A stretch of 64,000 bases of DNA from Photobacterium indicum. Its GTDB lineage: Bacteria > Pseudomonadota > Gammaproteobacteria > Enterobacterales > Vibrionaceae. The notes beneath the pieces were generated by a model. It saw nothing but the letters and a program-made list of their open reading frames with translations, was not told the DNA's origin and searched no databases. Both the position numbers and the translations under genes were made by a program. Positions 30,329 through 40,232 of the stretch are shown here, piece after piece. Position 1 is the first letter of the stretch. Each line of letters begins with the position of its first letter. The stretch is from assembly GCF_003026215.1 (NCBI RefSeq), contig NZ_PYOC01000006.1, positions 186,001 through 250,000 on the forward strand, written 5' to 3'.

Positions 30329-31165
30329 ATGAAGAAGCATCGTGCATTTCTGAAATGGGCTGGGGGTAAGTACTCTCTAGTCGAGGAAATTCAACGCCAC
30401 CTGCCACCTGCGCGTAAATTAGTTGAGCCTTTTGTTGGGGCGGGGTCGGTATTTTTGAATACTGATTTTGAACAATATCTATTGGCAGATATCAATCCAG
30501 ATCTGATCAACCTTTATAACATTCTTAAAGATGATCCAGAAAAGTACGTTGAAGATGTACGAAAACTTTTTACGCCTGAATATAATCAGAAAGAAGCTTA
30601 TTTAAAAATCCGCGAAGAATTTAATAAAACCCAAGATCCTTACGTGCGTTCGTTGTATTTCTTGTACATGAATCGTCATGGTTTTAATGGCTTATGCCGT
30701 TATAACAAAAAAGGAGGGTTTAACGTCCCATTCGGCTCTTATAAGAAGCCTTATTTCCCAGAAAAAGAAATGTACTTTTTTGCCGAGAAAGCAAAGCGAG
30801 CGACATTTGTTTGTGAAGGGTATCAGCAGACGTTTTCTCGTGCTCGTAAAGGTTGTGTCGTGTACTGCGATCCTCCTTATGCCCCTTTATCTACGACGGC
30901 TAATTTTACGTCTTATGCAGGTAATGGCTTCAGCCTTGATGATCAAGCCGATTTGGCCGATGTAGCAGAAAACGCTGCTACAGAACGTGAAATTCCAGTG
31001 CTTATTTCTAATCACGATACTAAATTAACGCGCCGTTTGTACCATGGTGCAGATTTGTCGGTGGTGAAAGTGAAGCGAACCATTAGTCGTAATGGCAGCG
31101 GGCGCAATAAAGTGGATGAGCTATTAGCGTTATTTAAATCACATGAAAGATCATCTAATAATTGA
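30329..31165 (+). CDS. dam: DNA adenine methyltransferase (GATC)
   Basis: A 278-residue methyltransferase. FLKWAGGKYSLVEEI at the N-terminus and catalytic DPPY at 181-184 match E. coli Dam in sequence and number. It methylates adenine in GATC and supports mismatch repair, replication timing and, in Vibrio, two-chromosome replication control. It lies downstream of damX. A minus-strand DUF2970 gene follows, before rpe. Confidence 0.97.
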   Translation: MKKHRAFLKWAGGKYSLVEEIQRHLPPARKLVEPFVGAGSVFLNTDFEQYLLADINPDLINLYNILKDDPEKYVEDVRKLFTPEYNQKEAYLKIREEFNKTQDPYVRSLYFLYMNRHGFNGLCRYNKKGGFNVPFGSYKKPYFPEKEMYFFAEKAKRATFVCEGYQQTFSRARKGCVVYCDPPYAPLSTTANFTSYAGNGFSLDDQADLADVAENAATEREIPVLISNHDTKLTRRLYHGADLSVVKVKRTISRNGSGRNKVDELLALFKSHERSSNN

Positions 31166-31173
31166 ATCGTTCG

Positions 31174-31389
31174 CTAATGTGTTGCGGTAACCGATAGCGT
31201 TATCGTAACCAGCAAGGCGACAAAAATCCCTATTGCAATAATACCGCCAATAATAAAAGGCCAAGGACTTTGCTGGCTAAAGTCTTGTTGGCGATTCCTT
31301 TCTGATTGCACCCCAAATAAAGCTGCAATAACACTAATTGCTAAGCTGATTTTCCGTTTCTTTGGTGATGTTCTATTATCTGAATCCAT
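31174..31389 (-). CDS. DUF2970 small membrane protein
   Basis: A 71-residue protein with a basic N-terminus and the family pattern AALFGVQSERNRQQDF (about 22-37) followed by one membrane helix (PWPFIIGGIIAIGIFVALL, about 42-60). This matches DUF2970, whose function is unknown. AAGGA precedes the ATG. It lies on the opposite strand between dam and rpe, breaking an otherwise co-oriented block. Confidence 0.8.
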   Translation of the reverse strand: MDSDNRTSPKKRKISLAISVIAALFGVQSERNRQQDFSQQSPWPFIIGGIIAIGIFVALLVTITLSVTATH

Positions 31390-31541
31390 TCAATTTTTCC
31401 TTCTGATGTGCCCATTCTCTCTTTATTCTTTTAAGCATAGTCACAAAACCTAACTCGATCGGTTAAGACATCGTTAACAGGATCGGGTAGAATTGCGCCG
31501 ATTTTACCGACCGTATCGTATGTAACGTATAGAGGCTGAAC

Positions 31542-32216
31542 ATGAAGGACTTTTTGATCGCTCCATCTATCTTATCTGCAGATTTCGCTCGTCTTGGTGA
31601 AGACGTTGAGAAAGTATTAGCTGCCGGTGCCGATGTGGTGCACTTTGATGTGATGGATAATCACTATGTACCCAATCTGACGTTTGGTGCGCCAATATGT
31701 AAAGCATTACGTGACTACGGCATTACCGCGCCGATTGATGTTCACCTAATGGTAAAGCCAGTGGATCGTATTATTCCTGACTTTGCTAAAGCGGGTGCAA
31801 CAATGATTACTTTCCATGCTGAAGCGACAGAGCACTTAGATCGTACTTTGCAGTTAATTAAAGAGTGTGGCTGTCAGGCGGGTGTTGTATTTAACCCTGC
31901 AACTCCACTTCATCACCTTGATTATGTAATGGACAAGATCGATATGATCTTACTGATGTCAGTTAACCCTGGTTTCGGTGGTCAATCATTTATTCCAAAT
32001 ACATTGGATAAGCTACGTGAAGTACGTCAGCGTATCGATGCATCAGGTTACGATATCCGTTTAGAAATTGATGGTGGTGTGAAGGCTGATAATATTCGTG
32101 AAATCGCTGAAGCGGGGGCAGATATGTTTGTTGCCGGTTCTGCAATCTTCAACCAGCCTGATTATAAAGCGGCGATCGATGAAATGCGTGCAGAGCTTGC
32201 AAAGGTTGAGCGTTAA
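31542..32216 (+). CDS. rpe: Ribulose-phosphate 3-epimerase
   Basis: A 224-residue TIM-barrel enzyme of the pentose phosphate pathway interconverting ribulose-5-P and xylulose-5-P. It shows [13 protein letters not shown] (about 7-19), [16 protein letters not shown] near 35-50 with metal-binding residues, DVHLMV near 67, NPGFGGQ near 146 and EIDGGV near 176. It lies 2 bases before gph, so rpe-gph are coupled. Confidence 0.97.
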   Translation: MKDFLIAPSILSADFARLGEDVEKVLAAGADVVHFDVMDNHYVPNLTFGAPICKALRDYGITAPIDVHLMVKPVDRIIPDFAKAGATMITFHAEATEHLDRTLQLIKECGCQAGVVFNPATPLHHLDYVMDKIDMILLMSVNPGFGGQSFIPNTLDKLREVRQRIDASGYDIRLEIDGGVKADNIREIAEAGADMFVAGSAIFNQPDYKAAIDEMRAELAKVER

Positions 32217-32218
32217 GC

Positions 32219-32908
32219 ATGAAGCAATTTGAAGGCATTAAATTTATTGCTTTTGACCTTGATGGAACGCTGCTTGATAGCGTTCCTGATTTGGCTGAAG
32301 CTGCTGATAAAGCGATGCAGGCATTAGGTCGTGATAGAGTAACCGTCGAGCAGGTAACAAGGTGGATTGGTAACGGGGCTGATATTCTGATTGGTCGTGC
32401 GCTTAGTCAAAGCCTTGAGCTTGACCCAGAGCTTGATCCTGCACTTCATCAAGAAGCACGAGCATTGTTTGATCGCTTTTACGATGAAGGTGGTCATAAG
32501 AAAAGCCACTTATATGCAGGTGTAAAAGAGACACTGGCAGCTTTCCATCAAGCCAATATTCCAATGGCAATTGTGACCAATAAACCTGCTCAGTTTGTAC
32601 CGCATTTGCTCGAGCAACATGGTATCAGTGAGTTTTTTGTTGATGTGATTGGTGGTGATACCTTCCCATTGAAAAAACCTGACCCGTTTGCGTTGCACTG
32701 GTTGATGGAGAAGCATCAACTGGCTGCTTGCGAAATGCTGATGATTGGTGATTCTCGTAATGATATTCTGGCAGCACAGGCAGCAACATGTCGTGTTGTT
32801 GGTCTTACTTACGGTTACAATTACGGTCAGCCTATCAGTGCTAGTAACCCAGATGTTGTGTTAGATCAGTTCAGTCAATTAATCGACGTGGTTAAACTAG
32901 CTTGCTAG
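32219..32908 (+). CDS. gph: Phosphoglycolate phosphatase
   Basis: A 229-residue HAD-superfamily hydrolase with the nucleophile motif FDLDGTLLDSVPDL (about 12-25), a helical cap, conserved VTNKP near 122 and GDSRND near 178. It removes phosphoglycolate, which arises in DNA repair and carbon metabolism. Identity rests on close similarity to Gph and on the conserved rpe-gph-trpS order. Confidence 0.94.
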   Translation: MKQFEGIKFIAFDLDGTLLDSVPDLAEAADKAMQALGRDRVTVEQVTRWIGNGADILIGRALSQSLELDPELDPALHQEARALFDRFYDEGGHKKSHLYAGVKETLAAFHQANIPMAIVTNKPAQFVPHLLEQHGISEFFVDVIGGDTFPLKKPDPFALHWLMEKHQLAACEMLMIGDSRNDILAAQAATCRVVGLTYGYNYGQPISASNPDVVLDQFSQLIDVVKLAC

Positions 32909-33013
32909 TACTGCTGGTCTGTTCCGGTTAAACTAGGCATCAAGTAAACATATTGAATTCTGTTAGCGGCTTGAGTGTCGCTGAATATTTTAGGTAACAA
33001 AGGATCCCCCATA

Positions 33014-34033
33014 ATGAGTAAACCCATTGTTTTAAGTGGCGTGCAGCCTTCCGGTGAATTGAGTATTGGTAACTACATGGGTGCGCTGCGTCAGTGGGAA
33101 CAAATGCAAGATGACTTCGATTGCCAATATTGTGTAGTCGATCTTCATGCAATTACCGTTCGCCAAGATCCAAAAGCACTGCATGAAGCAACGTTAGATG
33201 CTTTGGCTATTTGTCTTGCTGTTGGTGTTGATCCAAAGAAGAGTTCGTTATTTGTTCAGTCTCATGTACCAGAGCATGCTCAGCTAGGTTGGATTCTAAA
33301 CTGCTACACCCAGATGGGTGAGCTTAATCGTATGACGCAGTTTAAAGATAAATCAGCCCGTCACGCGAATGACGTGAATGTTGGCTTATTTGGCTACCCA
33401 GTATTAATGGCTGCCGATATTCTGCTTTATGGAGCACATAAAGTACCTGTAGGCAGTGATCAGAAACAGCACCTTGAGCTAGCGCGTGATATCGCAACCC
33501 GTTTTAATAATTTATACGGTAGCGAAGACCAGCCGATTTTTGAAGTGCCTGAACCGTACATTCCAGCGGTGAATGCGCGGGTGATGAGCCTACAAGATGC
33601 AACAAAGAAGATGTCAAAATCAGACGATAACCGTAAAAACGTTATTACGCTGCTTGAAGAGCCAAAATCGATTCTGAAGAAGATCAATAAAGCTCAAACA
33701 GACGCACAGAATCCACCAAGTATTATTCACGATATCGAAAACAAAGCCGGTATCGCCAACCTTATGGGTCTGTACTCAGGCGCAACAGGTAAAACATTTG
33801 CTGATATCGAAGCACAATATGCTGGTGTTGAAATGTATGGTCCTTTCAAGAAAGACGTTGGTGAAGCCATCGTTGCAATGCTTGAGCCCGTACAAGCAGA
33901 ATACAAGTGTATTCGAGCAGACCGTGCCTACATGGATGCCGTCATGAAAGCGGGTGCTGAAAAAGCCTCTGCACGTGCTGCAGTGACATTAAAGAAAGCC
34001 TACGAAGCAGTAGGATTTGTTGCTCGTCCATAA
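33014..34033 (+). CDS. trpS: Tryptophanyl-tRNA synthetase
   Basis: A 339-residue class Ic synthetase. The HIGH-like site is [14 protein letters not shown] (about 12-25) and KMSKS lies at about 196-200 ([10 protein letters not shown]). It charges tRNA-Trp. The start at 33014 matches the usual [14 protein letters not shown] and follows AAAGGA; the frame extends 13 codons upstream. A terminator follows, closing the pilM-trpS block. Confidence 0.97.
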   Translation: MSKPIVLSGVQPSGELSIGNYMGALRQWEQMQDDFDCQYCVVDLHAITVRQDPKALHEATLDALAICLAVGVDPKKSSLFVQSHVPEHAQLGWILNCYTQMGELNRMTQFKDKSARHANDVNVGLFGYPVLMAADILLYGAHKVPVGSDQKQHLELARDIATRFNNLYGSEDQPIFEVPEPYIPAVNARVMSLQDATKKMSKSDDNRKNVITLLEEPKSILKKINKAQTDAQNPPSIIHDIENKAGIANLMGLYSGATGKTFADIEAQYAGVEMYGPFKKDVGEAIVAMLEPVQAEYKCIRADRAYMDAVMKAGAEKASARAAVTLKKAYEAVGFVARP

Positions 34034-34051
34034 CTGACTAGCTGTATATAT

Positions 34052-34083
34052 AAAAAGCCATGAAGTGATTCATGGCTTTTTTT
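34052..34083 (+). terminator. Terminator of trpS
   Basis: AAAAAGCCATGAA, GTGA loop, TTCATGGCTTTTT: a 13-bp perfect stem and T-run. Confidence 0.88.
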
Positions 34084-34294
34084 ATACCTGTTGTTTCTAG
34101 CTGTATATTCATTAAGCGATTGATTTTGCATTCTGTTGAAAATGAATGAATTTATTGCATCAATGTCTAGTTGCGATTAATTGCATTTAGCTATGACACT
34201 TGTTTGTCGGTTTTGTCACATTAATGGCATGTAACTTTGTTAAATAATGCACACCTTTTAAGACATCAAACACATAAATGTAAAGGATTGCACA

Positions 34295-36640
34295 ATGCGC
34301 ATGCTTAAATTAAGCCCTTTAGCCATCGCGGTTGCGCTGGTTAGCGTAACCTCACACGCATCAGACTTTTCGTGTGAAGAGCAAACATTAACGCCTATTT
34401 ATTCGGTTCAAGGTGATGGTAGTTCTAGCCCGTTAATTCCGGATGGTGAGTACATTAGCCCTGATGCGTACTTCGTCAAAGGCGTTGTTACCAAGTCGAT
34501 GAGCAGCCTGTATAAAGGTTTTTTTATTCAGGATGCGGCTGGCGATGACAACGAAGAGACATCAGATGGCATTTTTGTTTACACCGGTTCTGCCCCGAGT
34601 GCTGATATACAGCCGGGGATGGAAGTGTGTGTAGAAGCCAAAGTGAAAGAGCATTACGGCATGACCCAGCTTGTCGCTCAAAAAGACAAGGTTGAAGTTG
34701 GGCATGAAGTGAGCCCGATCATTGCGACCAATATTACAGTGAGAGATGGCGAAACACTGGTTGAGGCAATGGAGCGTTATGAAGGCATGCTGGTTCGTCT
34801 AGCACCTGATAGTAACTTGCAGATCACCCGTAATTTTGGTTTTGATTACGGATCTTATCGTAACAACATGTTGTTATCGCATGAAGCGCCATTGATCAAA
34901 CCGACTCAGCTTTATGTTGCGGGTAGTGAAGATGCAACAGCTCTTGCCAAGCAAAATGCGGAAAACAAACTTTATATCGATACTGATGAAAAAACACCTA
35001 ATGGTGTCATCCCTTATTTTCCTGGTTTAGATGCAGAGCAAGGTTATATTCGAGTGGGCGATCAGCTCGTGAACCTCGAAGGTATTATTGGTTTTAGTTA
35101 CGGTCAATATCGCTTAATTCCAACCAATAATATTGAACCCGCAGACTTTATTCATCAGAACGATCGTACTGCAGCCCCTGTAGAGTACATTGGCGGTAAT
35201 ATAAAAGTCGCCAGTTTCAATGTGCTGAATTTATTTACTAGTGCCAGTGAGGTTGGCGGAGACTTGAATGCTACATGTAGCGACCAAGCGGATGCCGATG
35301 CTGCGAAAGGCTGTAATCGTGGCGCTAAAACCTTAAGTGAATTTTCATTACAACGCACCAAAATTGTTAATGCATTGAAAGCTATGGATGCCGATATTCT
35401 TGGCATTATGGAAATGGAAAATAATGGCTTTGGGGCAAATAGTGCGATTGCCAATTTAGTCACTGAATTGAATTTGCAATTTAATGATAGCGCTGATCAT
35501 TACGCATATATTGAAATTGCTGATGAAGATAAAAATCAAGGCAAGTACCTTGGCAGCGATGCCATTATGGTGGCATTAATTTATCGCCCAGCCAAAGTGA
35601 CACCAGCTGATGACGCTCAAGTTATCCGCATGCCTGAACAACACATTACCGGTAATAACCCTGACGGCGAAGCAAAGCAGCTGGATAAGTATCAACGTGA
35701 TAGTTTGATGCAGACGTTTAAGATTGTAGGCACAAAGAAAAAGAAAGAAACCCTTTCAGTTGTTGTGAATCATTTGAAATCAAAGGGTTCAGGTTGCTAC
35801 GAAGATTGGATTAACGGTGAATATGAAGATGATCCTGCGGATCTTCAGGGGCACTGTAATGCATTCCGTGTATCAGGTGCGATGACATTAAGCCAAGAGC
35901 TGAAAAAAGTGAAAGGTGATCTGTTAGTCATGGGTGATATGAATGCGTATGGGATGGAAGATCCAGTACGTGTGTTAACAGACTACAAGCCGAAAAAAGC
36001 AGAACGTAAAATTATGTCGGCATCAGGCACGTCGATTGCTGGGCAACCATTACATGCAACAGGTATAGAAGCTGGAAAAGGTTTAGGGCTTATTAACTTA
36101 GCATCTGAATGGCATGGCGATGATAGTTATTCATACAGTTATGGCGGTGAGTTAGGCAGCCTAGATCATGCATTAGCGAATAAAAGCTTAAAGAAAAAAG
36201 TGGTTGGTATTGAAGATTGGCACATTAACTCGGTTGAGAACTCATTGTTTGAATATTCAGGTAAGTACAGTGGCTCACTGGCTAAATCTGAAGGACCGTA
36301 TTCAGCGTCTGATCATGATCCCGTTATTATCAGCCTGAAATATAAAATGAAAAAACTGGGTTTTACGCTGAAGATTCAGAATAAAAGTCGCCAGCCTGTT
36401 TATCCGGTCTTCAATACTTGGTATTGGGACAGCACTAAGCCATGGATGATGAATGGGGACAAGCGCACGTATACTGAAAAAGATCGTTTCCTTAAACACG
36501 TAGGCATCAAAGCGGGTGATGCTGTCGATCTTAGCATTCTTGCTTATGGCGTCTATGACGTACCTTGTACTTTCACGCCGCTGGTTTTGGAAGGAAAGCT
36601 AAAGGCTGTTTATAACGGCAACTCGTGCCGTATTCAGTAA
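34295..36640 (+). CDS. Secreted ExeM/NucH-family (Xds-like) endonuclease
   Basis: A 781-residue exported protein. The signal peptide (about 1-23) ends in TSHAS. An OB-fold-like region (about 50-140, FVKGVVTKSMSSLYKGFFIQ) precedes the endonuclease/exonuclease/phosphatase domain (about 300-685), with KVASFNVLNLF, IMEMENNGF, VVNHLKSKGSGC, GDMNAYGMED and SDHDPV carrying the catalytic Asn, Glu, Asp and His. Relatives such as Vibrio Xds degrade extracellular DNA. The last 90 or so residues form an unusual beta-rich extension, and no GlyGly-CTERM anchor is seen. Start supported by AAAGGA 7 bases upstream of the ATG. Confidence 0.88.
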   Translation: MRMLKLSPLAIAVALVSVTSHASDFSCEEQTLTPIYSVQGDGSSSPLIPDGEYISPDAYFVKGVVTKSMSSLYKGFFIQDAAGDDNEETSDGIFVYTGSAPSADIQPGMEVCVEAKVKEHYGMTQLVAQKDKVEVGHEVSPIIATNITVRDGETLVEAMERYEGMLVRLAPDSNLQITRNFGFDYGSYRNNMLLSHEAPLIKPTQLYVAGSEDATALAKQNAENKLYIDTDEKTPNGVIPYFPGLDAEQGYIRVGDQLVNLEGIIGFSYGQYRLIPTNNIEPADFIHQNDRTAAPVEYIGGNIKVASFNVLNLFTSASEVGGDLNATCSDQADADAAKGCNRGAKTLSEFSLQRTKIVNALKAMDADILGIMEMENNGFGANSAIANLVTELNLQFNDSADHYAYIEIADEDKNQGKYLGSDAIMVALIYRPAKVTPADDAQVIRMPEQHITGNNPDGEAKQLDKYQRDSLMQTFKIVGTKKKKETLSVVVNHLKSKGSGCYEDWINGEYEDDPADLQGHCNAFRVSGAMTLSQELKKVKGDLLVMGDMNAYGMEDPVRVLTDYKPKKAERKIMSASGTSIAGQPLHATGIEAGKGLGLINLASEWHGDDSYSYSYGGELGSLDHALANKSLKKKVVGIEDWHINSVENSLFEYSGKYSGSLAKSEGPYSASDHDPVIISLKYKMKKLGFTLKIQNKSRQPVYPVFNTWYWDSTKPWMMNGDKRTYTEKDRFLKHVGIKAGDAVDLSILAYGVYDVPCTFTPLVLEGKLKAVYNGNSCRIQ

Positions 36641-36664
36641 AGAACTTTTAATGATTTAACTTAA

Positions 36665-36700
36665 AAAGGCAAACTCAAGCTATCTTGGGCTTGCCTTTCT
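36665..36700 (+). terminator. Terminator of the nuclease gene
   Basis: AAAGGCAA/TTGCCTTT outer stem with CTCAAG/CTTGGG inner stem around a CTAT loop; T-rich tail. Confidence 0.7.
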
Positions 36701-36747
36701 TATTTCCTATAGCAAAATAGAGCGCCAAACCATACTGGGTACTTGCT

Positions 36748-37326
36748 ATGCTGCTAATCATCGATAACTATGACTCTTTTACCTATAACTTGTACCAATA
36801 CTTCTGTGAGCTAGGTGCTGACGTTAAAGTTATACGTAATGATGAAATCGATATTGCTGGCATTGCGGCGTTAAATCCCTCTCATCTGGTTATCTCTCCA
36901 GGCCCCTGTACACCAGATGACGCGGGTATTTCGTTACAAGCGATAGAGTACTTTGCCGGAAAATTACCGATTCTTGGTGTCTGTCTGGGTCATCAATCGA
37001 TAGCACAGGTATTTGGTGCACAAGTCGTGCGTGCTCGTCAGGTAATGCATGGTAAAACATCGCCTATCATTCATACCGATGCCAGTGTATTCCATACCCT
37101 CAATAATCCATTAACGGTAACGCGTTACCACTCTTTGGTGGTAAAAACCGATACCTTGCCGGATTGCTTTGATGTGACGGCATGGACAGAGTGCGACGGT
37201 GAATTTGATGAAATTATGGGGATTGCCCATAAAACGTTACCGATCGAAGGGGTGCAATTTCATCCTGAAAGCATTCTGACAGAGCAAGGTCACCAGCTAT
37301 TAGCCAACTTTTTAGCCCGTCGCTAA
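36748..37326 (+). CDS. pabA: Aminodeoxychorismate/anthranilate synthase glutaminase subunit
   Basis: A 192-residue class I glutamine amidotransferase starting [19 protein letters not shown]. The catalytic triad is C79 (LGVCLGHQ), H172 and E174 (FHPES). It supplies ammonia to the PabB partner for 4-aminobenzoate (folate) synthesis. TrpG is nearly identical in fold. Being unlinked to trp genes and next to argD, as in E. coli, favours PabA. Confidence 0.9.
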   Translation: MLLIIDNYDSFTYNLYQYFCELGADVKVIRNDEIDIAGIAALNPSHLVISPGPCTPDDAGISLQAIEYFAGKLPILGVCLGHQSIAQVFGAQVVRARQVMHGKTSPIIHTDASVFHTLNNPLTVTRYHSLVVKTDTLPDCFDVTAWTECDGEFDEIMGIAHKTLPIEGVQFHPESILTEQGHQLLANFLARR

Positions 37327-37682
37327 AGGTGTTTTTATCCTACAAAATGAAATAAAAAGCGTCATTCTGGATTTATTTTTCATTTCTCCTGTCTCATAAT
37401 CGCGATCTTCATCACTTTATTTAACATTTCATTATCTTTTTCTGCTGAGTATCTCGAGCAATCTTATTCACTAATATATTTCACTATTTGCATTATTTCC
37501 TATATGGAAAAACAGCTTTAGCGGAACTCGGGTTAATAAACTTTCCTATAACTCGCATAAATATGTACATTATTCCCATTTAATCATTTTCAGCTTCAGA
37601 TAAAAAAAATATTCTGCTATTGGAATTGGTTAATAAAATGTAAATACTATGCTTAGGGCGACATGCACAGAAGGATAATGTG
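37327..37682. other. AT-rich spacer between pabA and argD
   Basis: About 355 bases. It presumably carries the argD/ast promoter. A few ATTCA-like half-sites occur, but no ARG box, terminator or ORF is convincing. Confidence 0.5.
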
Positions 37683-38900
37683 ATGACAATGGAACATAAA
37701 GTAGAACGTAAATTATTCGATGAGGTAATGGTACCTTGTTATTCCCCGATGCAGATTATTCCTGTGAAGGGACAAGGATCTCGAATTTGGGATCAAGATG
37801 ATCGCGAATATATCGACTTTGCCGGTGGAATTGCCGTGAGTTGTTTAGGGCATTGTCATCCAGTGATGGTTAACGCACTTAAGTCGCAAGCTGAAAAGTT
37901 ATGGCACCTAAGTAATGTAATGACCAATGAGCCAGCCTTACGCCTTGCTAAAAAATTAACCGAGCACAGTTTTGCTGAAAAAGTATTTTTTGCAAACTCA
38001 GGTGCAGAAGCTAACGAAGCGGCATTGAAGTTAGCGCGTCGTTATGCGGTTGATAAATTTGGTCCTGAAAAATCAGAAATTATCGCGTTCAATCAGGGTT
38101 TCCATGGTCGTACATTCTTTACGGTAACCGTTGGCGGTCAAGCAGCTTACTCCGATGGTTTTGGTCCTAAACCACAAGCTATTTCCCATATTCCATATAA
38201 TGACCTTTCGGCTCTGGCTGAGATCATGTCAGATCGCACGTGTGCAATTATGATGGAGCCACTTCAAGGGGAAGGTGGAATTATCTCGCCAACCTCTGAG
38301 TTTGTGCAAGGTGTTCGTGAACTGTGTGATAAGCACAACGCGCTATTAATCTTTGATGAAGTACAAACGGGTAATGGGCGTACTGGTAATTTCTATGCCT
38401 ACCAAGGTCTGGGTGTAACACCTGATATTTTAAGCACTGCAAAATCATTAGGTGGTGGTTTCCCCATTGGTGCAATGCTGACAACGGCAGCACTGGCTGA
38501 ACACATGAAAGTCGGCACCCACGGTTCAACCTATGGTGGTAACCCATTGGCGTGTGCTGTTGCTGAAGCTGTTGTTGATGAAGTCTCTAAACCAGAGGTA
38601 CTCGCAGGTGTTAAAGAGCGTGAGCAGTGGTTCCGTGATGCGCTTGAGCAAATCAATGCTAAGTACCCAATCTTTTCCGAAGTGCGTGGTAAAGGCTTAT
38701 TACTCGGTGCTGCGCTGAATGAAGAATGGCAGGGGCGTGCTCGTGATGTATTGCTTGCTGCTGTTGAAGAAGGGCTAATGGTATTGGTTGCCGGTACTAA
38801 CGTTGTTCGCTTCACACCATCACTGGTGATTGATAAAGCTGACGTTGATGAAGGTATGGCGCGTTTAGAACGAGCTATTGCTAAGCTTTATAATAAATAA
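37683..38900 (+). CDS. argD: Acetylornithine/succinylornithine aminotransferase
   Basis: A 405-residue class III PLP aminotransferase. The PLP lysine is K254 in [28 protein letters not shown] near 102-118 binds phosphate. It can act in arginine synthesis (acetylornithine, ArgD) and in arginine breakdown (succinylornithine, AstC). Position before astA and astD, while no other argD is in this window, suggests one enzyme for both. The ATG at 37683 sits 7 bases after AAGGA; an in-frame GTG at 37680 is less well placed. Confidence 0.93.
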   Translation: MTMEHKVERKLFDEVMVPCYSPMQIIPVKGQGSRIWDQDDREYIDFAGGIAVSCLGHCHPVMVNALKSQAEKLWHLSNVMTNEPALRLAKKLTEHSFAEKVFFANSGAEANEAALKLARRYAVDKFGPEKSEIIAFNQGFHGRTFFTVTVGGQAAYSDGFGPKPQAISHIPYNDLSALAEIMSDRTCAIMMEPLQGEGGIISPTSEFVQGVRELCDKHNALLIFDEVQTGNGRTGNFYAYQGLGVTPDILSTAKSLGGGFPIGAMLTTAALAEHMKVGTHGSTYGGNPLACAVAEAVVDEVSKPEVLAGVKEREQWFRDALEQINAKYPIFSEVRGKGLLLGAALNEEWQGRARDVLLAAVEEGLMVLVAGTNVVRFTPSLVIDKADVDEGMARLERAIAKLYNK

Positions 38901-39125
38901 GTCGTATCAAAATATATCAGCAGTTAGCGCACTCATTTAACTGCTTCATACAGTGGCTAGCAGGAGCTTGGCCACTGTTGCTTACTCAATACTGCAGATA
39001 GCGACATGCTGTGTGCCCCTGTTTTTTCTTGTTTATCTTAAAAGCGAGAGAAGGGAAGTGAGTAGGTTTACCCATTCAATTTATAGATAGCGACCCTGTC
39101 GCTACCTGCATCAGGAGGGAGTTCG

Positions 39126-40142
39126 ATGCTGGTTATTCGTCCTATTACCGAAGCCGATTACCCGGCGCTTATGCGCTGTGCGGAAGAATCTGGCCATGGT
39201 TTCACGTCATTACCTGTTAACGAAGAAATGCTACGTAACAGGATTGCACACTCAGTTGAAAGCTTCGGCAAAGAAGTAACCGAACCGGGCACTGAAGGCT
39301 ACTTGATGGTTGCGGAAGACACGGAAACGGGTGAAATCGCAGGAACAACGGCAATCGAAGCTGCAATTGGCCTTGATAATCCTTTCTATACCTATCACCT
39401 CAGCACGGTTGTTCATGCCTCACGGCGTTTAGGCGTGCATAACGTCGTAAAAGTGCTGACGTTTGGTAATAACTATACGGGCAACAGTGAGCTGTGCACC
39501 TTGTTCCTTCGCCCTGAATGGCGTCAAGGCTTGAATGGTCGTTTACTGTCTAAATGTCGCTTTCTAATGATGGCAGAGCATCGCCATCGCTTTTCTGAAA
39601 CGGTATTAGCAGAAATGCGTGGCGTATCAGATGAAGAGGGTAATTCCCCGTTCTGGCATTGGCTAAAAGAGCATTTCTTCTCTATTGATTTTACGCATGC
39701 TGATTACCTAACAGGTATCGGGGCCAAAGGCTTCATTGCTGATCTTATGCCAAAGCTACCGATTTACGTCAGCTTATTGAGCCCAGAAGCACAAGCTGTG
39801 ATTGGACAAGTACATGAAAAAACTCGCCCAGCATTACGCCTATTAGAAAAAGAAGGCTTTTGTTGCCGCGGTTACGTCGACATTTTTGATGCGGGTCCAA
39901 CGGTTGAATGTGACGTTCGCAATATTGAATCGGTACGCCATTCGATCACGTGTACCGTTGAGGTTGGTGAATGTACGAGTGGAAAAGACTTCATCATCAG
40001 TAATGGCTCATTTGATGGCTTCCGAGCTGTGGTGGGTAAAGTGAAGGTTGATGAAGAGAAAAACATCGCGCAGATAACCGCTGAAATGGCCGCGGCGCTG
40101 CAAGTGAAAAATGGCGATCACGTTCGTTTAATCGAGCAGTAA
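39126..40142 (+). CDS. astA: Arginine N-succinyltransferase
   Basis: A 338-residue enzyme with N-terminal MLVIRPITEADYPALMRCAEESG, a GNAT-fold protein of the AstA family. It succinylates arginine with succinyl-CoA, the first step of the AST pathway that uses arginine as a nitrogen source. AGGAGGG precedes the ATG. It is 225 bases after argD. Single-subunit length agrees with E. coli AstA (344). Confidence 0.95.
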   Translation: MLVIRPITEADYPALMRCAEESGHGFTSLPVNEEMLRNRIAHSVESFGKEVTEPGTEGYLMVAEDTETGEIAGTTAIEAAIGLDNPFYTYHLSTVVHASRRLGVHNVVKVLTFGNNYTGNSELCTLFLRPEWRQGLNGRLLSKCRFLMMAEHRHRFSETVLAEMRGVSDEEGNSPFWHWLKEHFFSIDFTHADYLTGIGAKGFIADLMPKLPIYVSLLSPEAQAVIGQVHEKTRPALRLLEKEGFCCRGYVDIFDAGPTVECDVRNIESVRHSITCTVEVGECTSGKDFIISNGSFDGFRAVVGKVKVDEEKNIAQITAEMAAALQVKNGDHVRLIEQ

Positions 40143-40232
40143 GCCTAGCGGTAACAGCCACAACGGTATTTAGTTATTTAAAGAAATGATACTTGTTCAG
40201 ACGGGTATAACGGGCAGATACAGGAGAAGATC

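Noticed and set aside
34210..34240. Pho-box-like TTGTC repeats upstream of the Xds-like nuclease gene
   Set aside because: The two TTGTC units are 9 bp apart, not the 11-bp period of a Pho box, and flanking bases do not fit.
37430..37600. ATTCA-like half-sites before argD suggesting ARG boxes
   Set aside because: No half-site has a partner at the correct 4-bp spacing; the region is simply AT-rich.
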